DNA of 64,000 nucleotides from Christensenellaceae bacterium (GCA_022846035.1 AP025580.1:2356001-2420000); one strand, 5' to 3'; numbered from the stretch's first letter, positions 35,698-44,953 are shown. Translations and numbers: made by a program. Notes: a model not told the origin generated them from the sequence alone.

Positions 35698-36246
35698 CTA
35701 TTCTCTCCCCCTCATATCCGGGATTGTCCACCCACATTTAGGACAAACGCCATTTTCGTCGGTGCGCATTCCGCATTTACATACTGTCCCAACCTGCCGC
35801 GCCGGATTCCCCACCACAAGGGCATAAGGCGGAACATCCTTTACAACCACGCTCCCTGCGCCGACCGTCGCGTATTCACCTACGGTATGCCCGCAAACAA
35901 TCGTACAATTTGCTCCCAATGACGCGCCTTTTTGGATCAACGTCGGCGTTACTTCCCAATCAGGGCTCTGCGCCCGCGGGTAATAGTCGTTAGTGAATGC
36001 TACGTTAGGGCCCACGAATACCTCGTCTTCGATCGTGACGCCATTATAAACGGAAACACCGTTCTGTATTTTTACCTTATTTCCAATTTTCACCGCGTGA
36101 TCAATATATACGTCTTTACTGATGATACAATCCGAACCGATTTCTACATCCTCGCGTATTTGGACGTTAATCCATACTTTTGTATCATCCCCGATTTTTA
36201 CATTGTCTGCAATATGCGCTGTTTCATGCGCAAAATACTTTCCCAT
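35698..36246 (-). CDS. hexapeptide-repeat sugar N-acetyltransferase (WbpD-like)
   Basis: The 182-aa left-handed beta-helix protein has isoleucine-patch repeats (IGDDTKVWINVQIREDV, VKIGNKVKIQNGVSVYNGV) and the loop VFVGPNVAFTNDYYPRA, matching WbpD/WlbB-type UDP-amino-sugar acetyltransferases. Four Cys near the C terminus (CKCGMRTDENGVCPKCGW) suggest a zinc ribbon, which some members carry. It would acetylate the 3-amino group produced by the DegT enzyme encoded 10 nt upstream. Confidence 0.88.
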   Translation of the reverse strand: MGKYFAHETAHIADNVKIGDDTKVWINVQIREDVEIGSDCIISKDVYIDHAVKIGNKVKIQNGVSVYNGVTIEDEVFVGPNVAFTNDYYPRAQSPDWEVTPTLIQKGASLGANCTIVCGHTVGEYATVGAGSVVVKDVPPYALVVGNPARQVGTVCKCGMRTDENGVCPKCGWTIPDMRGRE

Positions 36247-36256
36247 ACAATCCTCT

Positions 36257-37339
36257 CTAGAGTTGATTGATAACTGCCGCTACTGTTGCTATTTCTTCCA
36301 TGCTGAGTCCCGGGTGTACCGGAATTGATAATACCTCTTTTTTGATTTTGTCCGTTATCTCATATTCCGTTTTGAACCCTAAGCCTTTGTAACACGGCTG
36401 CTCCGGAATGCTGAATGGATAAAAAATCCCATATCCAACGCCATTTTCTTCGAAGAGCTTAATTAACTCGTCTCTTTTTTCGTTTAAGACCCGAATCGTA
36501 TACTGATGATAAACATGTTTTGCATTTTCATCAACATAAGGTATCACTATATTGGGATTATTGATTTTTTTATCATAACATTCTGCATGTTCCCTGCGCG
36601 CATCATTGAAGCGATCCAGCTTTTTGAGCTGCTCCAAACCGATCGCCGCCGCGATATTTGTCATTCTGTAGTTATAGCCCACAATATCGTGTGTATAACG
36701 AATTTTCATCCCATGATTGATCAGCAGCTTAGCCTGCTCCGCTACCTTTTCATCATTGGTAAGCACCATGCCGCCCTCACCGGTTGTCATATTCTTTGTC
36801 GGATAAAAACTAAAGGTAGATGCATCTCCAAAACTTCCTGCCATTCTCCCTTTCCACATTGCACCGTGCGCCTGCGCGCAATCTTCGATAACTTTGACGT
36901 CATATTTTTTCGCAAGCGCCATAACTGCATCCATATTACAGGTTTGTCCAAAAAGATGTACCACAAGTAATGCTTTTGCGTCCGGATTTGCCTTTAGGCA
37001 TTCTTCCGCCGAATCAATATCAATATCAAATGTGCCCTTGTCAATATCCGCAAATATAGGAGTTGCTCCAGTATATACGATACTATTTGTCGAAGCGATA
37101 AAGGAATAAGCAGTAGTCACAACTTTGTCTCCTGCGCCAATTCCCAGGGCCCTAAGCGCAACTTCGAGCGCCGTAGTTCCCGACGTTGTCGCTATCCCGT
37201 ATTTCATACCCACATAATCGGCAAACTTTTGCTCAAACTCCGCGACAACACTCCCGCAAGCAATCATTCCCGACCCCATAACGTCCATTACCGCATTTTT
37301 TTCTTCCTGCCCAATTTGGGGTTTTGCGATCGTAATCAT
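36257..37339 (-). CDS. DegT/DnrJ/EryC1/StrS-family PLP aminotransferase (WbpE-like)
   Basis: The 360-aa enzyme begins MITIAKPQIGQEEKNAV and shows ATTSGTTALEVALRAL, VIEDCAQAHGA and the PLP-lysine motif FSFYPTKNMTTGEGGM. It is closest in style to WbpE/WlbC, which aminate C3 of UDP-2-acetamido-3-keto-glucuronate. It starts after GAGGAGAAAAC and lies 10 nt upstream of the acetyltransferase gene. Pathway assignment rests on neighbours. Confidence 0.9.
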   Translation of the reverse strand: MITIAKPQIGQEEKNAVMDVMGSGMIACGSVVAEFEQKFADYVGMKYGIATTSGTTALEVALRALGIGAGDKVVTTAYSFIASTNSIVYTGATPIFADIDKGTFDIDIDSAEECLKANPDAKALLVVHLFGQTCNMDAVMALAKKYDVKVIEDCAQAHGAMWKGRMAGSFGDASTFSFYPTKNMTTGEGGMVLTNDEKVAEQAKLLINHGMKIRYTHDIVGYNYRMTNIAAAIGLEQLKKLDRFNDARREHAECYDKKINNPNIVIPYVDENAKHVYHQYTIRVLNEKRDELIKLFEENGVGYGIFYPFSIPEQPCYKGLGFKTEYEITDKIKKEVLSIPVHPGLSMEEIATVAAVINQL

Positions 37340-37399
37340 TTTAGTTTTCTCCTCATTACAGTTCTATAAATCCTTATTCCATGAATTTCAACAATCAGC

Positions 37400-38170
37400 C
37401 TATCCAATGACATAATGCATAACCGCCTTGGGATTTTTAAACTTAAAGCCCAATTTGGAATAAAGATTAAACACCGGAACGTTACCAACACTAATACCTG
37501 TTTGTATCGTTTCAACGCCTTGTTCTTTACAATATGCCAACACACTGGCATATGTTTTCAGCCCATAACCTTGCCCCTGAAATTTCGGATTTATTCCTCC
37601 TAACATCCAAACAGCACTGTTATTATTGGAGTCATACTTAATTAGCATAAATCCTACGACTGCATCGTCGACAATAAGCGCAACAATATCTTGTCCCGCA
37701 TCATACGCATTTTGAAGCCAACTTCTATATCGTTCTCGCGCTAATTTTTCTCCTATGCCATCATCACGATTAAAACGCAAACCAGTTAAGGCACTTTCTC
37801 CAATCGACATAACCTCTTTGATTCTTTTAGCGCCTACTTGCTCCAAAGTAAAAATTCTATTTTGAAAATTCTCACTTTTCCAGTCTTGCACCAATATAAA
37901 CGGCTCAATAGATACCTCCATGAAATAAAATCCGCAATCTCTTGCTTCTTTTGATTTCTTAGCATCGTTCACATCAAACCTTGTGAAAAGCAAATCTCCC
38001 TTTTCTAATGTTTCCGATATTTCAAATTGACGAAAAAGCTCCCGTATCTTTCCATTTTCTGCTTTCCAATCCTGGATTTCAATTGTTTTATTCTTGAAGC
38101 ATTCGCTTTCAAACGGTCTTTCGTCATATTCAATTTCTCCAACATTTAAAACTGTAAATTTTTTACTCAA
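37400..38170 (-). CDS. GNAT-family N-acetyltransferase (WecD-like architecture)
   Basis: The 256-aa protein uses a TTG start preceded by AAAGGGG. An N-terminal region of about 120 residues precedes a GNAT domain (about 125-255) with the acetyl-CoA motif GINPKFQGQGYGLKTYASVLAYC and the last strand NVPVFNLYSKLGFK. This two-part layout resembles WecD/FdtC amino-sugar acetyltransferases. It likely acetylates a second amino sugar of the locus, perhaps the one made by the other DegT enzyme. Specificity is unknown. Confidence 0.83.
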   Translation of the reverse strand: MSKKFTVLNVGEIEYDERPFESECFKNKTIEIQDWKAENGKIRELFRQFEISETLEKGDLLFTRFDVNDAKKSKEARDCGFYFMEVSIEPFILVQDWKSENFQNRIFTLEQVGAKRIKEVMSIGESALTGLRFNRDDGIGEKLARERYRSWLQNAYDAGQDIVALIVDDAVVGFMLIKYDSNNNSAVWMLGGINPKFQGQGYGLKTYASVLAYCKEQGVETIQTGISVGNVPVFNLYSKLGFKFKNPKAVMHYVIG

Positions 38171-38235
38171 AACCTAACCCCTTTTCTTTCGTCTGTTTAT
38201 CATTGTCGATCTGAAAAGCACATTTCATAAATATA

Positions 38236-39180
38236 TCACAATAACTCTTCTTCTTTTTTATCGCAATCAATGATCTCCTCGACGATAAACACAGGCCGTT
38301 TTCGCGCCGCATCTAATGTACGCCACAAATATTCCGCAATAATGCCAATTGATAAATTCGTAATTCCAAATCCAAAAAGCAATAAGGCCATCAACGTCGG
38401 CCACCCCGCGCTTAGCGGCACAAGATTAAACAACTTAATGATTACAATAACAATTGCCCACAGGATACCAATAATCGCCATGATTGCGCCGATCGTTGTT
38501 ACAAAATGTGCCGGCGCTTTAGAAAACGCGACAAAGGAATCTACCAGCAATCTTGCTTTTTTTGAAAATGTCCAGCCTGATTTTCCGTTTTTTCGCTCTT
38601 TACATACGCATGGAATGCCCGTTTTTTTAAATCCTAACGTAAACAATTGAAAATAGATTGATGAATTGGACTCAATATTTCTATTAAACTCATCTTTCAC
38701 TTTTTTGTCAATCATAAAACAACTGACGCCATTTGACGGATAGTCCTGAACAATCAGTTTTCGAACTAATTTTCCATAGATCCTGCTGCCAAGACTCGCT
38801 TGATATCCTACACGTTCTGCATAGGCGATATTGTATCCTTCTTGAATTTTTGTATAAAATTGCTCTATAATCTCAAAAGGCTCCTGCATATCCATAAAAT
38901 AAATCATACAGATATCTGCTGAGGCATTTTGAAATCCCGCTCGAATTGCCGCATGTGAGCCAAAATTTTTCGACAACCGAACAATTTTGACCCGCGCATT
39001 TTTAAATTGCTTAGAGCAAAGCGCGCCCACCGATTTATCTTGCGAGCCATCGTCCACAAATACCAATTCCACATTTAGGGACAAATTTCCCAGATACGCA
39101 TCTAATTTACTATGTAAATCATCCACATTATCTTGTTCATTGTATACCGGAATGACAATGGATAAATCCACTTTCTTCAC
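38236..39180 (-). CDS. polyprenyl-phosphate glycosyltransferase, GT2 (ArnC/GtrB-like)
   Basis: The 314-aa protein has LSIVIPVYNEQDNVDDL, FVDDGSQDKS, a MDMQEPFE segment where the usual metal-binding DxD carries Asp-Met, and RLSKNFGSHAAIRAGF. Two C-terminal transmembrane helices (about 230-295) follow. It is a second polyprenyl-phosphate sugar synthase in the locus. It is the first gene of the minus-strand amino-sugar block, with an AT-rich region upstream. The small EamA subunits downstream could flip its product. Confidence 0.87.
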   Translation of the reverse strand: MKKVDLSIVIPVYNEQDNVDDLHSKLDAYLGNLSLNVELVFVDDGSQDKSVGALCSKQFKNARVKIVRLSKNFGSHAAIRAGFQNASADICMIYFMDMQEPFEIIEQFYTKIQEGYNIAYAERVGYQASLGSRIYGKLVRKLIVQDYPSNGVSCFMIDKKVKDEFNRNIESNSSIYFQLFTLGFKKTGIPCVCKERKNGKSGWTFSKKARLLVDSFVAFSKAPAHFVTTIGAIMAIIGILWAIVIVIIKLFNLVPLSAGWPTLMALLLFGFGITNLSIGIIAEYLWRTLDAARKRPVFIVEEIIDCDKKEEELL

Positions 39181-39293
39181 TTTGCCTGCTTCTCCTCGAT
39201 TGACTCTTTAACATCATTATTATACTACTAATTCGGTAATACTACAACCCTGGAACACCTGTCCGCATATTCATCGCATGATATGATTAAGGT

Positions 39294-39352
39294 ATACAAA
39301 AAAGCATCCTTTCTTTTGAACATTTGTTCTATTGAAAAGATGCTTTTCTTGC
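39294..39352 (-). terminator. terminator of the gapA remnant
   Basis: On the minus strand AAAAGCATCTTTTC pairs with GAAAGGATGCTTTT with one mismatch, followed by a T run. The same structure follows the intact gapA gene. Confidence 0.75.
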
Positions 39353-39459
39353 ATTTTTATACGGCTTTGTTATCGCATTCCTACGAGTGCCTATTTAACA
39401 ACTTATAACAAGTGCTTCACGCACTTCTTCGAAGCGCGTTTCAACGAAGCGCAGCGAAG

Positions 39460-40062
<603 letters not shown>

Positions 40063-40074
40063 TTAGTGTTTTTT

Positions 40075-40112
40075 CGACATCGTTATCATAATAGAAGCGA
40101 TAACCGTTGTCG
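40075..40112. repeat. imperfect inverted repeat near the element end
   Basis: CGACATCGTTATC and GATAACCGTTGTCG are near complements around an 11-base centre, about 50 bases inside the element end. They could bind the integrase or its accessory factor. This is a structural observation only. Confidence 0.35.
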
Positions 40113-40225
40113 TATTCCAGATAAGAATATCATACTTAGGAACAAGAGTCCAGAGCCAATTCTCACTCTGCTATTGCTTAATTTCCGCGTCTGGGAAATC
40201 AGGTACTAAAACCACTATTCATAAA

Positions 40226-40258
40226 AATAAAAGAAAGGGGATATTGTTTAGTATCCCC
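40226..40258 (-). terminator. terminator of the ATPase-nuclease/methyltransferase operon
   Basis: On the minus strand a 7-bp stem (GGGGATA / TATCCCC) is followed by TTTCTTTTATTTTT, about 50 nt beyond the stop of the ATPase-nuclease gene. Confidence 0.65.
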
Positions 40259-40305
40259 CACTCCTTACTTCTCTATTTGGTAAAAATTTTACTGTATTCG
40301 ATTTT

Positions 40306-42771
40306 CTAATTTTCGTCTTCTTCAAACATCTTCTGATATTCCGGTTGCATAGGCATAGGGATATCACTATTAATTATTTTGCTTATACGACTTTTGATAG
40401 CATTTGACGCGGCTTGAACATTTATATACATATCGTCCAATGAAATACACCCCGGCACAATACCCTGCAATAATTTCACATATTCTTCCAATTGTTTTGA
40501 GGTTATAGTAATATTATATTTTTGTTGTAGTTCTCTTCTGACAACCTGTATCGTTGGCGGTTCTGTATCTTTTGTCTGCAAATCATATATCGTATCAATA
40601 ATTTTATAATAAGGTGGCAGGGCTACATCCTCATTCTCTTTTCTATCTACCCATTCTTGACATTCTTTAGGAGAGTAGCATGTTTCAAATAGTTCCCTTA
40701 ATTTATCTAATCCAATTTGCTTAGGCGCAACCAGAAAAAGCAAACGCAATAAATCTTTTGCTTTAATTACTGTAATCTTTTGCTGTTTAGCTTCTTGCGA
40801 TATGGCACTCTCCAGATTCGTTTCTCCTTCATAACCAATAGCAACTTCTAAACTATAATCAGCATTATATTTTTTCTGATGTCTCTTCAATCCCGATAAA
40901 TGCGCCGTCGCTGCTTTGATTTTCATTTTCCCAGTGCTTTTTGCATCGTATGTAAGTGAATATCCTAGCGGTTCTCCATTTATTGTATATCCGAGCCTCG
41001 CTTCTGCTTTTCCATCCGGTTCTCCATTTTTTCCAATTTTTACAGCTTCGAAGCCCAGCGTTAATAATACACGAAATACTGCATCTTCAAGTGCATCCGC
41101 ATTGCTAAGAGAATCTTTGAGGTACATTGCTACCGCTGGTATGCCATCTCTGTCTGCTAACGCTAACTCTCTTAAGGTGACGTCTCGACGCTGAATAACA
41201 TTATTTACTATATCTTCTGATATACCTAATGAATAAAGATGTGCTTCTGTCAAAACTTCAGTTATTGCTATGCTCTGCAATGGCAAAGTATTTACATAGG
41301 AAGCAGAATAGTTTGCAATATAAGGATGTAAAGTATTTATAGTTAATCGTCTTGAAAAAAGGTTTAGCTTTGCAATCGGCATATGAGTTGATAAGGGCTC
41401 TTCTACTACCTCTTCAATTATTTGATTACCTGTCTCCAAATCCTTAAAATATAAATCTAAGAGTTCTTCTTTTTCGCTATCTAATGGTTTCTCAATCAAT
41501 ATTGGGTTTTTTATATTATCATTGAAATATGACTTAATAAAATTATAGATTGGTTGCTTCGATGTTGTATAGGAGGTTTGGGAGAGACGATACGAAATTG
41601 TTCGCTTCTCCGCTTCTTTATTTGCTTCATCAAAATAATATGTCCTTACTTCATTGTTAAACTTACTTTTAATGTAATTCTTTAGTTCCTCAAGCGGGAG
41701 TGAATCTTGCACCGATTCACGAGTAGATGCCAAGTTAGCATCTAACTCGTCAGCATAAATCATAATGCGAGTACGGTTAAATGCTCCATGACTAAAGGGT
41801 TCCATCCCCAATAACGGGTCATCTAAATTTATCAAACGTCCTCTAATATTTAGAAAAATCCCATGACTTCGTCCTAATTCTTCAGATTTTCCATATACCA
41901 AGCTATCTTGGTATAAAACAAACTCTCCTCTTATTCCTTTAAGATGTTCTAAATCCAAATAATATTCGTTCTCATCTATATAAGTTGAAGCGTTCTTTAT
42001 TTTGTTAGCTGTTGCATCCTCGCATCCTACTTTCCATATCTTAGTGATTGGAACGTCTACTTTTGCGGATTCTATTTTTTGTCCATTATAACGCAATTTG
42101 AAACCGGGATTTAATGGCAATGCTGTTCTCAAGACCCATTTCAACCGCCCGTGCGATATTTCTTGTGCTTTGGGCTTTAAATCAGATAGTATAGACATTG
42201 TCCATGTATCGACTGCTTTATCACCAAACAACTCAAATTCAAGTTTCCCCTGCTTATAAGGTTTTAGGTATTGATTTATTACTTCTTCTGCCTCTTTCTC
42301 ATTGACTTCCCTTTCGTCAATTACCAGTGAAGTAGTAGCGCTATTAATTTTTTCATAATCCATAGTGGCAATTAAATATCGCCCTTTTTTCTTAGATATA
42401 TATGTTAATTTTCTTGCAAGTATATATGTTGCAAGTTTTCCAATTCCAAATTGACCAATCTGTACACGTTTTTTGTCTCTTTGAGTGTCTAATCTTTTTT
42501 TCGATTCCCCAATAACCCACAAATCTTTGAGTTCTTTATCGTCCAGTCCCTCCCCATTGTCGCAAATCCAAATAAAACTTCCATCTTTTGCTAAATCATC
42601 TGGAACATAAACCGACACTTTATCTGCAAATGCATCGTATGAATTACATACTAATTCTTCAAACGCCTTATTGGGACTAGAATATAACCCTGCGGAAAAT
42701 AATTTGATAATTTTATAACTTATTTGGATATTTATATCATCAATCTTTTTACCAACTTGGCTAATATCCAT
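40306..42771 (-). CDS. GHKL (MutL/MORC/Hsp90-type) ATPase fused to PD-(D/E)XK-like nuclease
   Basis: The 821-aa protein opens with a GHKL ATPase. The N box is FEELVCNSYDAFAD (E38/E39, N43, D46), motif G1 is CDNGEGLD (D71, G73, G75) and G2 is IGQFGIGKLATY (G106-K112). A middle region (about 210-545) has the transducer-like LPLNPGFKLRYNGQ and ASTRESVQD. Residues about 555-680 look like a PD-(D/E)XK nuclease: E562 in LEDAVFR, D586 in GEPDGKAEAR and D609-A-K611 in YDAKST. A helical tail of about 140 residues ends it. It starts after GGGGAGGAATTGAG, 1 nt past the methyltransferase stop, so the two are coupled. It is probably the restriction or effector half of a modification-linked defence pair. 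The nuclease call rests on motif spacing. Confidence 0.82.
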   Translation of the reverse strand: MDISQVGKKIDDINIQISYKIIKLFSAGLYSSPNKAFEELVCNSYDAFADKVSVYVPDDLAKDGSFIWICDNGEGLDDKELKDLWVIGESKKRLDTQRDKKRVQIGQFGIGKLATYILARKLTYISKKKGRYLIATMDYEKINSATTSLVIDEREVNEKEAEEVINQYLKPYKQGKLEFELFGDKAVDTWTMSILSDLKPKAQEISHGRLKWVLRTALPLNPGFKLRYNGQKIESAKVDVPITKIWKVGCEDATANKIKNASTYIDENEYYLDLEHLKGIRGEFVLYQDSLVYGKSEELGRSHGIFLNIRGRLINLDDPLLGMEPFSHGAFNRTRIMIYADELDANLASTRESVQDSLPLEELKNYIKSKFNNEVRTYYFDEANKEAEKRTISYRLSQTSYTTSKQPIYNFIKSYFNDNIKNPILIEKPLDSEKEELLDLYFKDLETGNQIIEEVVEEPLSTHMPIAKLNLFSRRLTINTLHPYIANYSASYVNTLPLQSIAITEVLTEAHLYSLGISEDIVNNVIQRRDVTLRELALADRDGIPAVAMYLKDSLSNADALEDAVFRVLLTLGFEAVKIGKNGEPDGKAEARLGYTINGEPLGYSLTYDAKSTGKMKIKAATAHLSGLKRHQKKYNADYSLEVAIGYEGETNLESAISQEAKQQKITVIKAKDLLRLLFLVAPKQIGLDKLRELFETCYSPKECQEWVDRKENEDVALPPYYKIIDTIYDLQTKDTEPPTIQVVRRELQQKYNITITSKQLEEYVKLLQGIVPGCISLDDMYINVQAASNAIKSRISKIINSDIPMPMQPEYQKMFEEDEN

Positions 42772-42772
42772 C

Positions 42773-44032
42773 TCAATTCCTCCCCACTACAATAAATTCT
42801 TCCGCATAAACTTCTCGCTCGTTATTATTGGAAGAAAAACGTCCTGCCGCATCTCTATATGGAGTTAAAATCTTTCCTGTTATTTTCCTTTTAGTAATCT
42901 CCAAATTCTTAAATCCGCTATTTTGCATTGACTCTAATAAATGCTTTGCATTATCTATCCTAACACCTTTATACTCAGTATTTCCAATTACCATCAATAT
43001 CATACCATTATTTTTAAGCATTTTTTTGCATACATCTGTTATTTTTTGCATATCCAGATAATACTTCATAACTGAATATGCTTTAGAACGGTCAACCTCT
43101 AATAATTCTTTTACAATGATACTGCCCGCCTGATTTAGTTCTTCCATATCACTCTTTTTTGTAGTATGATAGCTTGAGCCAATAGAATTTTTTCGCAATT
43201 CTTTATAATCATCTGCATATCCCAGCCATAATGTTGATAATTGGTGCAAATCCGCATATTCATAGGATGTCACATACGGCGGACTCGTAACAATCAAATC
43301 CGTCGATTTTGCTTCATCAATATTAAGGGCATTTTGGGTTTTTATGATTGTCCTAGAAGAAGAGTGCAGGTCATATTCCTGAATTGCTTTTTTCATCAAT
43401 TCACACTGATTTGCATAAGCTGTTCTAACTAACATAGATTTTTTATTAGGGTCTATCTGTGGCTTAATTGATTTCGTCAACCACTTAGATGTTGCTTTCA
43501 GAATATTTGAAAAAGCACATAGAAAATATTGACGATACTTACTTGATTTAGGTACCACATTTGTAATACACGCCTTTAAAAGTGATAAATCTTTAATCGC
43601 CTCGTCCTCAAACCAATATTTAATTCTTTCGTTTACTTTCTCTGGCATCACTACAAAAGGGTACAAATTATCATACTTTCTTATTATTAAATCATAATAA
43701 TAGTCAATTTTATCTTCAAAATAATTGTTGCTTTTTACTCGCGCTATCAAAACTGCTGTAGGATTCAAGTCACACCCCCAAAAATCTATTCCGACTCTTT
43801 TTGCCTCAAAAGCAACGGTTCCACATCCACAAAAGATGTCTGCTATTTTATGGACACTAATTTGATTTTCTTTAGCATATTGAATAGCTTTTTGTGTTAT
43901 AAAAGCAGGGAATTTAGCAGGATACGCATGAATTCGATGCATTTTTAATTCTTTTTCTGTACCCGTACTCCAAAACGTGTCTACTGGAATCTCGTCAGTA
44001 TTAACTTCTAAAAATGAATCTACTCGCTGCAT
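42773..44032 (-). CDS. N4/N6-type DNA methyltransferase
   Basis: The 419-aa protein has the SAM motif DIFCGCGTVAFEA (about 65-77) with a following CDLNP, and the catalytic motif VTSPPYVTSYEYADL (TSPPY at 249-253). The two are separated by about 180 residues that may hold target recognition. HRIHAYPAKFPAFI near residue 32 is common in DNA methylases of this type. SPPY-type motifs are most usual in N4-cytosine enzymes, with N6-adenine possible. It shares a transcript with the GHKL-nuclease downstream (1-nt gap). A TATAAT at 44055-44060 on the minus strand may be its -10 box; no good -35 was found. Confidence 0.88.
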   Translation of the reverse strand: MQRVDSFLEVNTDEIPVDTFWSTGTEKELKMHRIHAYPAKFPAFITQKAIQYAKENQISVHKIADIFCGCGTVAFEAKRVGIDFWGCDLNPTAVLIARVKSNNYFEDKIDYYYDLIIRKYDNLYPFVVMPEKVNERIKYWFEDEAIKDLSLLKACITNVVPKSSKYRQYFLCAFSNILKATSKWLTKSIKPQIDPNKKSMLVRTAYANQCELMKKAIQEYDLHSSSRTIIKTQNALNIDEAKSTDLIVTSPPYVTSYEYADLHQLSTLWLGYADDYKELRKNSIGSSYHTTKKSDMEELNQAGSIIVKELLEVDRSKAYSVMKYYLDMQKITDVCKKMLKNNGMILMVIGNTEYKGVRIDNAKHLLESMQNSGFKNLEITKRKITGKILTPYRDAAGRFSSNNNEREVYAEEFIVVGRN

Positions 44033-44088
44033 AATATCACCGACCTTAACCCTGATTATATAAATACCCTATTTTATAGTTTAGCATA

Positions 44089-44118
44089 GGTAAATTCATA
44101 CTACAATGAATATTTACC
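44089..44118. repeat. inverted repeat at the recombinase 3' end
   Basis: GGTAAATTCAT and ATGAATATTTACC are near complements around a short loop, overlapping the recombinase stop codon. It may act as a weak terminator or an operator for the downstream methyltransferase operon. Confidence 0.35.
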
Positions 44119-44713
44119 GCATCATCTCCACATACTTATAAATCGTCGTCCTGCTCATCCCGCACAACCGCGCGAACTCCGTTACATTGATTTCCTTCTT
44201 CTTATACTTGGGATAGTGCTTCATAAACACTGACGGAATATCATCTAATGATGTATGCGGTCTTCCTGCCTTGCGACCTTCGGCGGCGGCGTTCGCCATT
44301 CCACTCTTGACACGCTGGCTTATCATATTGCGCTCCAGTTCTGCAAACACGCCTGCTATCTGTAGGAACGCTTTTGTCATTGGGTCTATCTCTTCCCCTG
44401 CCGTGCAATCAACCGTGATAGAACCAACGATAGACAGCTTTAAACGGCGTTCTTTCACCATTTCAATGATATCTAATAATTGTTTCGTGCTTCGCGTGAT
44501 ACGGCTGACTTCAAGCGACGTTATTGTATCACCTTCCTGTAGCTTTCCAATTAATCGGTTCCACTCTATCCTATCTACTTTAGTGCCGCTTTCATACTCC
44601 AAATAGATATTCTCTCGTTCTACTCCTTGCTGTATCAGTTCTCGTATCTGTCTTTCAATATCCTGTTTTTCCTCATTCGTGGAACATCTCGCATATCCAT
44701 AATTAACAGCCAT
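44114..44713 (-). CDS. serine recombinase (resolvase/invertase family)
   Basis: The 199-aa protein, starting at the ATG giving MAVNYGYARCSTNEEKQ, has the catalytic Ser in YARCSTNE, DRIEWNRLIGKLQEGDTI, SLEVSRITRSTKQLL and ERNMISQRVKSGMANA of the resolvase catalytic domain. A C-terminal helix-turn-helix (VTEFARLCGMSRTTIYKY) follows. A longer reading frame extends upstream to 44917, but that part carries palindromes and unlikely protein sequence, so the shorter start is preferred. The length suits a small resolvase or invertase rather than a large integrase. It could resolve dimers of the element or invert DNA. Confidence 0.9.
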   Translation of the reverse strand: MAVNYGYARCSTNEEKQDIERQIRELIQQGVERENIYLEYESGTKVDRIEWNRLIGKLQEGDTITSLEVSRITRSTKQLLDIIEMVKERRLKLSIVGSITVDCTAGEEIDPMTKAFLQIAGVFAELERNMISQRVKSGMANAAAEGRKAGRPHTSLDDIPSVFMKHYPKYKKKEINVTEFARLCGMSRTTIYKYVEMMR

Positions 44714-44760
44714 AGTTTTCGCACCCACTTTCTTTTTTCTGACTACATTTATATTATATA

Positions 44761-44875
44761 TGTTCACGAAAAGGTTGTCTATATATTTTGAACACTTTCT
44801 GCATATTTTCCCCTCTTTTTGCCTATATTTGAGCAACAAAAAAGTGTTCACAGTAAGAATTGTTTTTGTGAACAC
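44761..44875. repeat. paired palindromic sites upstream of the recombinase (res-like)
   Basis: Two spaced inverted repeats share TGTTCAC/GTGAACA arms. The right one (44844-44875) has perfect 8-bp arms GTGTTCAC and GTGAACAC with a 16-base centre. The left one (44761-44794) has arms TGTTC and GAACA. Sites of 32-34 bp just upstream of a resolvase fit subsites I and II of a res site, or an operator for the gene. Confidence 0.55.
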
Positions 44876-44953
44876 CCGTTGCATCGTATTGACTGCCGTT
44901 CCGAGCATCTGTATCATTTAACAAAAAATACACCGATTGAAGATGCAGAACGT

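Noticed and set aside
44714..44917. N-terminal extension of the serine recombinase
   Set aside because: The catalytic domain starts at MAVNYGYARC as in the family; the extension spans palindromic sites more likely to be DNA-level signals.
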